DNA of 64,000 nucleotides from Micromonospora haikouensis (GTDB lineage: Bacteria; Actinomycetota; Actinomycetes; Mycobacteriales; Micromonosporaceae): NCBI RefSeq assembly GCF_900091595.1, contig NZ_FMCW01000024.1, forward strand, positions 62,001 through 126,000, in the 5' to 3' direction. Position 1 is the stretch's first letter; every line of letters begins with the position of its first letter. This document shows, piece by piece, positions 15,375-24,999 of the stretch. Position numbers and translations under genes: made by a program. Under the pieces are notes generated by a model. It was given only the letters and a program-made list of their open reading frames with translations, had not been told where the DNA came from and did no database searches.

Positions 15375-18300
15375 ATGGAAACCTCATGGGCGCGCCTGGT
15401 CGCGCGCGTGCTTCAACTGCCCGAGCAGCGGGTGCTGGCAGACGGGCCGAGCCGATCCTTCATCGCTCTGGGTGGTACGTCGATGCGCGGCGCCGAGCTG
15501 ACGGCGCTCGCCGAACGGGAACTGGGCTGCACGGTCAGTCTGGCGCGGCTGCTCGGCACCGAGCCACTCGGGCGGGTCCTGGCGCAGGCGGAGGAGGCAA
15601 CGTCCCCGCCTGCGCCGGCGCCGCCGGGCGTGGACGGCGTGCTCGATCTGCTTCCCGGACAGAACGCCATGATCGAGGCCGCGGAAGTCCACGGCAGCAC
15701 GGCCTACCACCTGCTATTCAGCGCGGTGCTCAGCGGGCCGGTGGACCCCGCGCGGCTGCGGACGGCGGTCAGCGACGTGGTCCGGGCGCACGAGTCGTTG
15801 CGCACCTCGTTCGCGCTGCGCCCGGACGGGAGCCGGGGCCGGGTCGTCCACCCGAGGTGGACACCCACGCTGCGAGAGCAGACGGTACGCCTGGCAGCGG
15901 GCCAGGACCTCCTCGGCTCGATCCACGCCGGGCTCGCGGCGGCCAGCGCGCGGCTCCTGCACCCGTACGGCACCCCGCCGGTGCATCTGGTGCTCACCCG
16001 GACCCCGGACGGGCCTCGGGTGCTGACCCTGCTCGTGCACCACGCGCTCGTGGACGGTTGGGGCATCGGTGTCTTCTGGCGAGACCTCGCCGCCGCCTAC
16101 GCGGGCGCGCCGGTCGCGCCGTCGACCACCGCGATGCTCGCGGCCGGCGCCGACCCGGACCGGCAGGCGACCGCCGCCGCCGAGCGGGCGCTTCAGCTCG
16201 CGGACGCGCCGTCAACGGTGGAGCTGCCGTCCGGGATCCGCCGCCCGGCCGCGTTCGCTCCTGCGGCGGCGCGGCACGTGTTCAGCCTGCCGGACGAGAT
16301 CCGCTCCCGTTGCGACACGCTCGCGGCTGCGCTGGGGGTGACCCGCAATGCCTTCCTGCTCGCCGCGTGGGGGCTGGTCGTCGCGCGCCGCTGCGACCTC
16401 GACGATCTGCTGGTCGGGGTGCCCGCTGCGGGCCGGCCCACGGCTGGCCTTCGGGACGTCGTGGCCCTGTGTACCCGGGTGGTCCCGGTGCGGCTGCGAC
16501 CGCACGCGGAGGTGTCCGTCACCGACTACCTGACCGATGCCGCCCGGGCGTTGGCGCAGGCGCTCGACTTTGCCGAGGTGCCGTTCGAGCAGCTCGTGCG
16601 GGAGCTGCGTCTCGGCGGGGACATCGCCCGCAACCCGCTGGTACAGACGGCGTTCGCGCCGCACGACGAGCTGGTCCCCGCCCGCCTGACCGCGGGCGAG
16701 GTGGAGTTCCGCATCCACGAGGGGCACTGCGGCGGGACGCCGTTCGACGCGATGCTCTACGTGCAGCGCTGGTCGCCCGCGCCGGTGCTGGCGCTCGAGT
16801 ACGCGGCCACGGTGCTCGCGTTCGACGAGGCGGCGAGCCTCGCCGAGTCGTTCGTCGCGGCGCTGGTCGAGCTCACCGCCGACCCGGCCGCGCCGCTGCA
16901 GACGGTGCGCACGATCGCCGAGGCCGAACGCGCGCTGCTGCGGAAGTGGGAGCAGGGCCCGCCGCTGCCGGCGGACCTGCCCGACCTGTGGGAGCTGTTC
17001 GCCGCCCAGGCCGCCGCGACACCGTCGGCGTCCGCGGTCAGCGGGGCCGGTGCCGCCTACCGCTACCGGGAGCTGCTCGACGCGGCGACCGGCCTGGCGG
17101 CGAGGCTGGCCGAGGTGGGCGTCGGCGTCGGCGACACGGTCCTGGTGGCCGTGCCGCGCTCGTCCGAGGAGATCGTCGCGGTGCTGGCTGCCCTGCGTCT
17201 CGGCGCGGCATACGTCGGCCTCGACGCCGACGCGCCCCCGGCGCAGCAGCACGCGGTCATGGCCGTGGCCGAGCCCCGGGCCGTGGTCGGACCGCCCGCC
17301 GCCGCCGCGCTGCTCGCGTCGGCCCCGGCACACTGTGTGCTGGTCGACGCGGGCGAGCGGGGCGAGCGCCCGCCGCCCCGCCCGCCCGCCGACCCGGAGC
17401 GCGTCGCATACCTGGCTTTCACGTCCGGATCGACCGGCGTGCCGAAGGGCGTCCGGGTGCCGGTGCGCGGCGTGGTCCGCCTCGTGCACCGCGCCGGTCA
17501 TGTCCGGCAGGGGCCGGGGGAGCGATACGCCCGATTGGCGCCCCTCGCGTTCGACGCCTCGACTCTGGAGATCTTCGCCCCGTTGGTCAGCGGTGCCGCG
17601 ATCGAGGTGTTCCCGGACGGGCCGCCGAGCCCGTCGGCGCTGGCTGGCTTCCTCGCCGAGCGCGCGGTCACGGTGTTGTGGCTGACCGCTGGCCTGTTCC
17701 GCCTGCTCGCCGAGCACCGGCAGAACGCCTTCGCGGGACTGCGGCAGCTGCTGACCGGCGGCGACGTGGTGGCGTCCGCGCAGGTTCGCCAGGTGCTCGA
17801 ACGGCACCGCGGTCTGCGGGTGAGCAACGGGTACGGCCCGACCGAGAACACGACCTTCACCACCGTGGCACACTTCGACGACCCGGCCGAGGTCGACGAC
17901 CCGCTGCCGATCGGCCGGCCGATCGCCGGGACCCGGGTGATGGTGGTGGACCGGTCCGGTCACCGGGTGCCCGCCGGCGCGGTGGGGGAGCTGCGCACCT
18001 CGGGTCTCGGCCTCGCCCTCGGCTATGCGGGCGACCGCGCCGCGACCGCGATCGCGTTCGGGTGTCTCCCCGAGCACCCCGACGAGGTGTCCTACGCGAC
18101 CGGCGACATCGTGCGCTGGGACGCCGACGGGAGGTTGCGTTTCCTCGGCCGCCGCGACCGCCAGGTCAAGGTGTTCGGCCACCGGATCGAGCTGCACGGC
18201 GTGGAACAGGCGCTGCGGGACCATCCGGCCGTCCGGGACGCGTACGTGACGGTGGTCGGCGACGGGACGTCGGCCCGGCTGCTGGCCGGGGTGGTCGCCG

Positions 18301-18794
18301 TGCCGGACACGGATCCGTCCACGCTGCGCGAGCACGTCGCCAGGGCACAGCCCGCCTACGCGGTGCCGTCGGCTTGGGCGCTCGTCACCGAGCTGCCGCT
18401 CACCGCCAACGGCAAGGTCGACGTCGCCATGCTGGCACGCCATACGATCACCGCGCTTGCCGGGCCGCCGGACGCGTACGCCGACGGCCCGGCCCCGCAC
18501 CCGGCGCATGCCGCTGAGACCGGAGGCGGCGTGGTGCCGGACCGACAACCGGAGCCCTCGGACGTTGAGGACGTCATCACCGACATCTGGGTCGACGTGC
18601 TGGAAGACGACGACTTCGGGCCGGAGGACGGGTTCTTCGAGGTGGGCGGCAGCTCGGTGCAGTTGATGGCGGTCCGCAACCGGCTTCGGCAGACCTGGCC
18701 CGGCTGTGCGTTGTCGACCCTCGACATGTACCGCTACCCGTCCGTGCGGACGCTGGCGCGGCACGTGTGCGCCCTGCTGTCGGCGGTGGGCTGA
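15375..18794 (+). CDS. NRPS: PCP-C-A-PCP (adenylation predicted Val-like)
   Basis: This is a 1139-residue megasynthase. Domains in order are an N-terminal carrier (ALGGTSM, Ser ~36), condensation (intact HHALVDG at ~222), adenylation (TSGSTGVPKG at ~683, YGPTENT, YATGDIVRW, NGKVD) and a C-terminal carrier (VGGSSVQLM, Ser ~1094). Aligning the specificity positions by eye to GrsA gives D-A-L-W-L-G-G-T-F, close to the bacterial valine code D-A-F-W-I-G-G-T-F, so Val or a similar beta-branched aliphatic residue is predicted. The ATG at 15375 is chosen because the carrier fold starts there; upstream codons overlap the sulfotransferase gene. There is no epimerase, methyltransferase or thioesterase domain. 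Confidence 0.9.
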   Translation: METSWARLVARVLQLPEQRVLADGPSRSFIALGGTSMRGAELTALAERELGCTVSLARLLGTEPLGRVLAQAEEATSPPAPAPPGVDGVLDLLPGQNAMIEAAEVHGSTAYHLLFSAVLSGPVDPARLRTAVSDVVRAHESLRTSFALRPDGSRGRVVHPRWTPTLREQTVRLAAGQDLLGSIHAGLAAASARLLHPYGTPPVHLVLTRTPDGPRVLTLLVHHALVDGWGIGVFWRDLAAAYAGAPVAPSTTAMLAAGADPDRQATAAAERALQLADAPSTVELPSGIRRPAAFAPAAARHVFSLPDEIRSRCDTLAAALGVTRNAFLLAAWGLVVARRCDLDDLLVGVPAAGRPTAGLRDVVALCTRVVPVRLRPHAEVSVTDYLTDAARALAQALDFAEVPFEQLVRELRLGGDIARNPLVQTAFAPHDELVPARLTAGEVEFRIHEGHCGGTPFDAMLYVQRWSPAPVLALEYAATVLAFDEAASLAESFVAALVELTADPAAPLQTVRTIAEAERALLRKWEQGPPLPADLPDLWELFAAQAAATPSASAVSGAGAAYRYRELLDAATGLAARLAEVGVGVGDTVLVAVPRSSEEIVAVLAALRLGAAYVGLDADAPPAQQHAVMAVAEPRAVVGPPAAAALLASAPAHCVLVDAGERGERPPPRPPADPERVAYLAFTSGSTGVPKGVRVPVRGVVRLVHRAGHVRQGPGERYARLAPLAFDASTLEIFAPLVSGAAIEVFPDGPPSPSALAGFLAERAVTVLWLTAGLFRLLAEHRQNAFAGLRQLLTGGDVVASAQVRQVLERHRGLRVSNGYGPTENTTFTTVAHFDDPAEVDDPLPIGRPIAGTRVMVVDRSGHRVPAGAVGELRTSGLGLALGYAGDRAATAIAFGCLPEHPDEVSYATGDIVRWDADGRLRFLGRRDRQVKVFGHRIELHGVEQALRDHPAVRDAYVTVVGDGTSARLLAGVVAVPDTDPSTLREHVARAQPAYAVPSAWALVTELPLTANGKVDVAMLARHTITALAGPPDAYADGPAPHPAHAAETGGGVVPDRQPEPSDVEDVITDIWVDVLEDDDFGPEDGFFEVGGSSVQLMAVRNRLRQTWPGCALSTLDMYRYPSVRTLARHVCALLSAVG

Positions 18795-18797
18795 GCC

Positions 18798-21716
18798 GTG
18801 ACCGGGATCCGATGGGTCGACGGTATCGCCGTCATCGGGATGGCCGGGCGTTTCCCGGCCGCCGCCGACACCGCCGAGTACTGGGCGAACCTGCGCGCGG
18901 GGCGGCACTGCGTGAGCCGGTTCGACGACCAGCAGCTCGCGGCGGCCGGGGTGAGCGCCGCCGAGCGGGCTGCGGAGGGCTATGTCGCCGCGGGCGGAGT
19001 GCTGGCCGACGCCGACCTGTTCGACGCCGAACTGTTCGGTATGTCGCCGCGGGAAGCCGAGGTCACCGACCCGCAGCAACGGATCGCCCTGGAGTGCGCC
19101 TGGCAGGCGCTGGAGGACGCCGGCCTCGACCCGGCTCGCACCACGGCCGCCGTGGGTGTGTTCGCCGGGACCGGCGTCAACACCTACTTCACCGAGCACG
19201 TGCTCGCCGACGGTGGCCTGGCGGATGCCCTCGGGCGGCTTTCCCTGATGGTGGGCAACGAGAAGGACCACGTGGCGACGCGGATCGCGTACCGCCTGGG
19301 TCTGCGCGGTCCGGCGGTGACCGTGCAGACCGCCTGCTCGACCTCGCTGGTGGCCGTACACCTGGCCTGCCAGAGCCTGCTCGCCGGCGACAGCGACGTC
19401 GCCATCGCGGGAGGTGCCCGCATCTGCGTTCCCCAGGAGGCCGGGTACGTCTACGACCAGCACGGCATCAACTCCCCGGATGGCCACTGCCGGGCCTTCG
19501 ACCGCGCCGCCCGGGGCACCGTCGGCGGCAACGGGGTCGGCATGGTCGTGCTCAAGCGCGCCGCCGAGGCGATCCGCGACGGCGACGCGGTGCGCGCGGT
19601 CATTCGCGGATCGGCCGTCAACAACGACGGGGCGGCGAAGGTCGGCTACACCGCGCCGGGCATCGACGGCCAAGCCGCGGTGATCCGCCGGGCGCACCGC
19701 GTGGCGGGTGTCGAGCCGCACGACATCGACTATGTGGAGGCGCACGGCACCGGCACCGAGATCGGCGACGCCATCGAGGTGGCCGCGCTGGGGCAGGCGT
19801 TCCGCACGGAGCGGCCTCGATCGACACCGTGCCTGTTGGGTTCGGTCAAGCCCAACATCGGACATCTGGACGCCGCGGCGGGGGTGGCCGGCCTGATCAA
19901 GGTGGTGCTGGCGCTGGGGCACGAGTATCTGCCGCCGAGCATCGACTGCGTCGAAGCGCATCCGGAGATCCCGTTCGCGGACGGGCCGTTCGAGGTGGTC
20001 ATGGCGGGCCGGGCGTGGCCGCGTACGGATCGGCCGAGGCGGGCGGGGGTCAGCTCGTTCGGCATCGGCGGGACCAATGCCCACCTCGTGGTCGAGGAAG
20101 CACCGGAGCGGGCGCCGTCGCCGCGGCCACACTTCCCGCAGCTGCTGCCGCTCTCCGCGGACAGCACCGAGGGCCTGGCGGCCATGACCCGTGATCTCGT
20201 CGAGCACCTCGCCGCACATCCCGAGCTGGATCCGCCCGACGTGGCACACACACTCCAGTACGGCCGAGCCCGGCACCGGATGCGCGGCGGCCTGCTGTGG
20301 GCCAGCGCCGGAAGCCTCGTCCCGGTCCCGGTCCGCAGAGCGGCGCGCAGCAGCGTGTGCCTGCTGTTCCCCGGTCAGGGCAGTCAGTACGAAGGCATGG
20401 CGGCCCCGCTCTACGCCGCCTATCCGCGATTCCGTGAGACGGTCGACGAGTGCTGTGCCCGGCTCGTCCCGCTGCTGGGCGGGCTTGACCTGCGCAGGCT
20501 ACTGCTCGGTGATGGCGGGTCGACCGGCGAACTCGACCAGACCCGGCTTGCCCAGCCCGCGCTCTTCGTGACCGGGTACGCCGTGGCGCAGCTGCTGGCG
20601 AGTTTGACGGTTGAGCCGACGCTGCTGCTCGGCCACAGCGTCGGCGAGTACGCCGCCCTGTGCATAGCCGGCGGCATGAGTCTGGCCGACGCGCTGCGCC
20701 TGGTCGCGGCGCGCGGCCGGTTGATGCAGGAGATGCCGACCGGGGCCATGCTCGCCGTCTCCGCCGAGGAGGAGCAGGTCCGGGCGCTGTTGCCGGCCGG
20801 CGTCGAGGTCGCTGCGGTCAACGCCGCTCGCTCGGTGGTCGTCGCCGGACCGCCCGAGTTGATCGATCTGACCCGGGAGCGAGCGGACGCCGGTCACCTG
20901 CGGCACCGGCGGCTGCGGGTCTCACACGCTTTCCACACCGCGGCGATGGACGGGATGCTCGACGACTTCCGCGCCGAGGCGGCCTCGGTGACCTTCACGC
21001 CGACCACCCGGCGGGTCGTGTCCAACGTGACCGGGCAGGTGCTGCCCGCCGGCACGACGGTCAACCCCGGCTATCTGGTGGAGCAGTTGCGGCGGCCGGT
21101 CCGGTTCGCCGACGGCATCGAGCGGCTGGCGGCGCTGCGGCATCCTCTGCTGATCGAAGCCGGGCCCGGGCGCACCCTCATCACGCTGGCCAGCGGGGGG
21201 CCCGGCGCCGACGCGGTCCGGCTCGCCACGATGGGCGGGCCGGACGAGCCGGACGCGGGGCTGCAGCCGTTCCTCGGCACAGTGCTCGGCGCGTGGGCGG
21301 CGGGTGTGGACGTGGCGTTCCCGATTCAGGGGCGGCCGACGCCGCTGCCGGGATATCGGTTCCAGCGGCGGCGGCACTGGCTGGAGCGGACCCGGCCCGG
21401 TACGCCGAGCCGACCGCTCCAGACCGGCGTACCGCATGCCGGCGTACCGCATGCCGGCGTGCCCTCGGAGACGGCTGGCCTTGCCGAGGCTCTCGGTGAG
21501 ATTTGGCAGTCCCTGCTCGGCGGTGGGCCGCCGACGCCTGAGACGAACTTCTTCGATGCCGGCGGCGACTCACTGCTGGCGGTCCGGATGATCGCGCGGG
21601 TACGCAAGCGACTCGCCGCCGACCTGGAATTCAAGACCCTCCTGGAGACGCCGACGTTCGGCGACATCCTCGGCGCGGTGCACGCCGGGCGCGACACCAC
21701 GGGGACGCGGCGATGA
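18798..21716 (+). CDS. Type I PKS module: KS-AT-ACP
   Basis: This 972-residue minimal module lies 4 bases after the NRPS stop. The ketosynthase has TACSTS (Cys ~180), EAHGTGTEIGD and KPNIGHLDAAAG, so all three catalytic residues are present. The acyltransferase has GHSVGEYA (Ser ~614) and HAFHT, a malonyl-CoA-type signature. The acyl carrier has DAGGDSLL (Ser ~925). No ketoreductase, dehydratase or enoylreductase is present, so the added C2 unit should keep a beta-keto group. The linker before the ACP carries a short tandem repeat. It most likely extends the aminoacyl or peptidyl chain from the preceding NRPS. Confidence 0.93.
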   Translation: MTGIRWVDGIAVIGMAGRFPAAADTAEYWANLRAGRHCVSRFDDQQLAAAGVSAAERAAEGYVAAGGVLADADLFDAELFGMSPREAEVTDPQQRIALECAWQALEDAGLDPARTTAAVGVFAGTGVNTYFTEHVLADGGLADALGRLSLMVGNEKDHVATRIAYRLGLRGPAVTVQTACSTSLVAVHLACQSLLAGDSDVAIAGGARICVPQEAGYVYDQHGINSPDGHCRAFDRAARGTVGGNGVGMVVLKRAAEAIRDGDAVRAVIRGSAVNNDGAAKVGYTAPGIDGQAAVIRRAHRVAGVEPHDIDYVEAHGTGTEIGDAIEVAALGQAFRTERPRSTPCLLGSVKPNIGHLDAAAGVAGLIKVVLALGHEYLPPSIDCVEAHPEIPFADGPFEVVMAGRAWPRTDRPRRAGVSSFGIGGTNAHLVVEEAPERAPSPRPHFPQLLPLSADSTEGLAAMTRDLVEHLAAHPELDPPDVAHTLQYGRARHRMRGGLLWASAGSLVPVPVRRAARSSVCLLFPGQGSQYEGMAAPLYAAYPRFRETVDECCARLVPLLGGLDLRRLLLGDGGSTGELDQTRLAQPALFVTGYAVAQLLASLTVEPTLLLGHSVGEYAALCIAGGMSLADALRLVAARGRLMQEMPTGAMLAVSAEEEQVRALLPAGVEVAAVNAARSVVVAGPPELIDLTRERADAGHLRHRRLRVSHAFHTAAMDGMLDDFRAEAASVTFTPTTRRVVSNVTGQVLPAGTTVNPGYLVEQLRRPVRFADGIERLAALRHPLLIEAGPGRTLITLASGGPGADAVRLATMGGPDEPDAGLQPFLGTVLGAWAAGVDVAFPIQGRPTPLPGYRFQRRRHWLERTRPGTPSRPLQTGVPHAGVPHAGVPSETAGLAEALGEIWQSLLGGGPPTPETNFFDAGGDSLLAVRMIARVRKRLAADLEFKTLLETPTFGDILGAVHAGRDTTGTRR
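21426..21462 (+). repeat. 15-base tandem repeat in PKS AT-ACP linker
   Basis: The unit ggcgtaccgcatgcc occurs twice perfectly (21426-21440, 21441-21455) and then partially. It encodes GVPHA-GVPHA-GVPSE in frame inside the linker between acyltransferase and acyl carrier. It is a simple in-frame expansion that lengthens a flexible linker. Confidence 0.9.
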
Positions 21717-23176
21717 GCGCGGCGTCGCCGAAGTGGTGGACCCTGGTGCGCCGGGCCGCCCGCGAGCCGGTCCGGGTGCGGCTGCTGGTGCTGCCGCCCG
21801 CCGGTACCGGCCCGGCGTCGCTGCGGCCGCTGGTGACAGGGCTGCCGGACGACGTCGAGGTGATGGGGCTCAACCTGCCGGGCCGCGAGCGTCGCCGCGG
21901 CGAGCCGCCCGGTGCGGGACTGGCCGACGTGCTGGCGAGCCTGCGCCAGCCGCACGATCGGGGCCGACTGCCGACCGTCGTTTACGGTCACCGCCTCGGG
22001 GCCCTGCTCGCTCCGCTGGTCGCGGCCGAACTCGACGACGAATGCCGGGCGGTCGTGCTGAGCGATTTCCCGGCGGCGGCAGACGACCGGCGCACCTTCG
22101 CGGCGGAAGCCGAGATGTCGGGCGTGGGCCCGGCCGGGACGGCGTTGCTGTCGCAGGAACTGCTCGCCGCCGATCCGGCCGAACGACAGGCACTGCTGCC
22201 GGTGCTGCGCGCCGATCTGACGCTGGCCGCCGCCGCCTCCGAGGCGCTGCGCGCGGTGCGCCTGACCGCCCCGGTGACGGTCCTGACCGGCCCGGACCAC
22301 GCTCAGTCCGCCGTTGACGCGTTGCGGGACCGCGTCTGCGGCCCGGTCGAGCTGCTGGCCGAGCCGCACGGCGGCCATGGGACGTCCTCGGTCGATCGGC
22401 CGGTGACCCTCGCCGCGCTGCGCTGGACCACCGACCGGGTCGAGCGGGTGCGCGGCATCGGCATCCTCTGCCTGCCGTTCGCCGGTGGCGGCGCCGGATT
22501 CTTCCGGAGCTGGAGCCGCCGGGCGCCCACGGGACACACCGTGCGCGGCCTGCAACTGCCCGGCCGCGAGAACCGGATCCTGGAGGAGGCCGTCACCGAC
22601 GTCCGAGCCGCGGCGGAGTGCCTCTTGCCGCAGGTGGCGACTGCCATCGACGATTGCGGCAAGGTCGTCCTGTTCGGACACAGCCTGGGCGCGGCGCTCG
22701 GCTTCGAACTCGCGCTGCTGATCAACCGACGTTGGCCGGGAGCCCTGGGCCATCTCTACGCCAGCGGATCGACGGCGCCGCACTGCGGGCGAACCGATCA
22801 CGCCACCGGTCTCGACGATGACGCGTTCGTCGCTCGCGTGCGTGGCTTCGCCGGTCACCACGACGCCGCCCTGGACGATCCGGAACTGCGCGAGCTGCTG
22901 TTGCCCACACTGCGGACCGACGTGGCGATGCACGAGGCGTACCGGGCCGAGCCCGGAGTGCAACTGGACACGCCGATCACCGTGCTGCGGGGACAGCACG
23001 ACGAGTTGGTGTCCGCAGCCGAGGCGGCGCGCTGGGCGGAGGTGGCTGCCGGCCCCATCACCAGTGTCGAGCTGACCGGCGGCCACATGTACCTGCTGGA
23101 CCAGGCGGAGGCGGTGCTGGCCGTGATCGCCGGGACGGCGGCGGCCGTGCCGCACGCGGAGGGGAAAGCGACGTGA
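21713..23176 (+). CDS. Tandem type II thioesterase didomain protein
   Basis: This 487-residue protein is made of two alpha/beta-hydrolase type II thioesterase domains in tandem. The N-terminal half (~1-240) has LPPAGTG and a nucleophile elbow that reads GHRLGA: the catalytic Ser is replaced by Arg (~94), although the later GGHG histidine remains. The C-terminal half (~245-487) has LPFAGGG, an intact GHSLGAA (Ser ~324), and GGHMYL with the catalytic His. One half is therefore probably inactive or structural and the other an editing or release thioesterase. Its ATG overlaps the PKS stop (ATGA). Canonical TEIIs are single-domain and ~250 residues, so the duplication is unusual. Confidence 0.9.
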   Translation: MSAASPKWWTLVRRAAREPVRVRLLVLPPAGTGPASLRPLVTGLPDDVEVMGLNLPGRERRRGEPPGAGLADVLASLRQPHDRGRLPTVVYGHRLGALLAPLVAAELDDECRAVVLSDFPAAADDRRTFAAEAEMSGVGPAGTALLSQELLAADPAERQALLPVLRADLTLAAAASEALRAVRLTAPVTVLTGPDHAQSAVDALRDRVCGPVELLAEPHGGHGTSSVDRPVTLAALRWTTDRVERVRGIGILCLPFAGGGAGFFRSWSRRAPTGHTVRGLQLPGRENRILEEAVTDVRAAAECLLPQVATAIDDCGKVVLFGHSLGAALGFELALLINRRWPGALGHLYASGSTAPHCGRTDHATGLDDDAFVARVRGFAGHHDAALDDPELRELLLPTLRTDVAMHEAYRAEPGVQLDTPITVLRGQHDELVSAAEAARWAEVAAGPITSVELTGGHMYLLDQAEAVLAVIAGTAAAVPHAEGKAT

Positions 23177-24999
23177 ACGCGCAGCAGAACACCCGAGGGC
23201 CGGGTCTGGATCGACCAGTCGCGTCCCACCTCGGCGACGGCGTGGCCCTGACCCCGGCCGACCAGGTCAGCATCCACCAGGCGTTCGCGCAGGTCGTGCG
23301 ACGGCAGCCGGAGCGGGTCGTGGTGTCCTCCGGTGCGCGTGACATCACCTACCGATACCTCGACGAGCTGTCCGGCCGCGTCGCCGTCGGGCTGGCGGCG
23401 CGCGGCGTGACCCGCGGCGACCGGGTGGCTGTCTGCCTGGACCGCGACGAGACGCTGATCGCGGTGCTGTTGGGCGTGCTGAAGGCGGGCGCGGCCTACG
23501 TTCCCATCGATCCGGCCTATCCGGCCGAGCGGCGCGAGCACACCGTGGCGGCTGTCGGCGCGAGGGCGGTGGTGGCCGCCGCCGGGCTCTTCCCGGCCGG
23601 GACACCGGCGGTCACGCCGGACGAACTGGTGGCCGCGACGGCGCCCCCGGGCCACCGGCTGCCTGAGGTGGGGCGTGAGGACGTCGCTTACGTGATCTTC
23701 ACGTCGGGCTCGACCGGGCGGCCCAAGGGCGTCGTCATCCCGCACGGCAACGTCCTGGCGCTGGTCGCCGCGACCCGCGACGCGATGGGGTTGGGCAGCG
23801 AGGACGTCTGGTCGATGTTCCACTCGGCGGCGTTCGACGTGTCGGTGTACGAGATGTGGGGCTGCCTGCTCACCGGCGGGCGACTGGTCGTCGTGCCGTA
23901 CTGGACTTCCCGGACGCCGCCGGACTTCCTCACCCTGCTCGTCGATCAGCGGGTGACCGTGCTGAGCCAGACTCCGTCTGCGTTCGCGCAGCTCATCTAC
24001 GAGGACCGGCAGCGGCCGGCCGAGCTGGCCGTGCGCCTGGTGCTGCTCGCGGGGGAGACGCTGCCGGTCGGCATGCTCGGCGGGTGGCTGGAGCGCCACC
24101 CGCTCGCCGGCTGCCGCCTGCTGAACCTCTACGGCATCACCGAGACGACGGTGCACACCACCCTCAAGGACATCACCGCCGACGACGTGCGGCGCGGCTC
24201 TCGCTCCGTCGGCCGGCCGCTGCCCGGATGGACGATGTCCATCCGCGACACGGACGGCACTCCCGTGCCCGACGGCGGCGTCGGGGAGATCTGGGTGGGC
24301 GGCGCAGGAGTGGCCCGGGGCTACTGGGGTCAACCGGACCTGACCGCCGCCCGCTTCATCCTCGATCCGGTGACCGGGCAGCGCGCCTACCGCAGCGGCG
24401 ACCTGGGCCGGATCGGCCCCGACGGCACGATCGATCACCTGGGGCGGATGGACGACCAGGTGAAGGTGCGCGGGTTCCGGATCGAGCCGGCCGAGATCAG
24501 GTCAGTGCTGCTGGCCTCGCCTGCGGTGGCCGAGGCCGCGATCGTCGTGCGCGGCGCCGGTGCCGCAGCGGTCATCGAGGCGTACGCGGTCCCGTCCAGC
24601 GAGGTGACCGTGTCCCAGTTGCGCGGCCATCTCGCCGCGTCGCTGTCCGAACACATGCTGCCTCAGTCGATCACCCTGATGGACGCCCTTCCCCTGACCG
24701 TGAACGGAAAGCTGGACGTGGGCGGCCTGAGACCTGCGCGGGCCGCGCCAGCCGCGCGGGTCGCTCGCCCGACTGCGGACACGAGCGACGTCGAGGATCT
24801 GATGCTCGACGTCTGGCAGCGGGTCCTCGGTGAGGAGCTGACCCCGTACGACGACTTCTTCGCGGTGGGCGGCAACTCGCTGCTGGCCGCCCGACTGTGC
24901 GCGGCGATGCAGGAGGCCGGGCTGCGCCGGTACACACCGCGAGAGATCTACGCTCACCCGACGATCAGCGAGCTCGCGCGGGTGGTGAGCCGTGCTTGA
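23173..24999 (+). CDS. Stand-alone NRPS adenylation-carrier (A-PCP) didomain
   Basis: This 608-residue protein has adenylation motifs TSGSTGRPKG (~177), AFDVSVYEMW, NLYGITETT, YRSGDLGR, KVRGFRIE and NGKLDV, followed by a carrier with VGGNSLLA (Ser ~569). The specificity positions read by eye are approximately D-V-Y-S-L-A-L-V-H. This matches no code I recognise, so the amino acid is not assigned. It has no condensation domain, so it should load a starter amino acid for, or donate in trans to, the condensation domains of the two upstream NRPS proteins. The GTG overlaps the thioesterase stop (GTGA). Confidence 0.9.
   Translation: MNAQQNTRGPGLDRPVASHLGDGVALTPADQVSIHQAFAQVVRRQPERVVVSSGARDITYRYLDELSGRVAVGLAARGVTRGDRVAVCLDRDETLIAVLLGVLKAGAAYVPIDPAYPAERREHTVAAVGARAVVAAAGLFPAGTPAVTPDELVAATAPPGHRLPEVGREDVAYVIFTSGSTGRPKGVVIPHGNVLALVAATRDAMGLGSEDVWSMFHSAAFDVSVYEMWGCLLTGGRLVVVPYWTSRTPPDFLTLLVDQRVTVLSQTPSAFAQLIYEDRQRPAELAVRLVLLAGETLPVGMLGGWLERHPLAGCRLLNLYGITETTVHTTLKDITADDVRRGSRSVGRPLPGWTMSIRDTDGTPVPDGGVGEIWVGGAGVARGYWGQPDLTAARFILDPVTGQRAYRSGDLGRIGPDGTIDHLGRMDDQVKVRGFRIEPAEIRSVLLASPAVAEAAIVVRGAGAAAVIEAYAVPSSEVTVSQLRGHLAASLSEHMLPQSITLMDALPLTVNGKLDVGGLRPARAAPAARVARPTADTSDVEDLMLDVWQRVLGEELTPYDDFFAVGGNSLLAARLCAAMQEAGLRRYTPREIYAHPTISELARVVSRA

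Noticed and set aside
16212..20276. A 1354-codon open frame on the minus strand across the NRPS and PKS genes
   Set aside because: It is the mirror image of the strongly supported plus-strand NRPS/PKS. Its translation is His/Arg/Gly-rich with no motif, an effect of GC-rich third positions.
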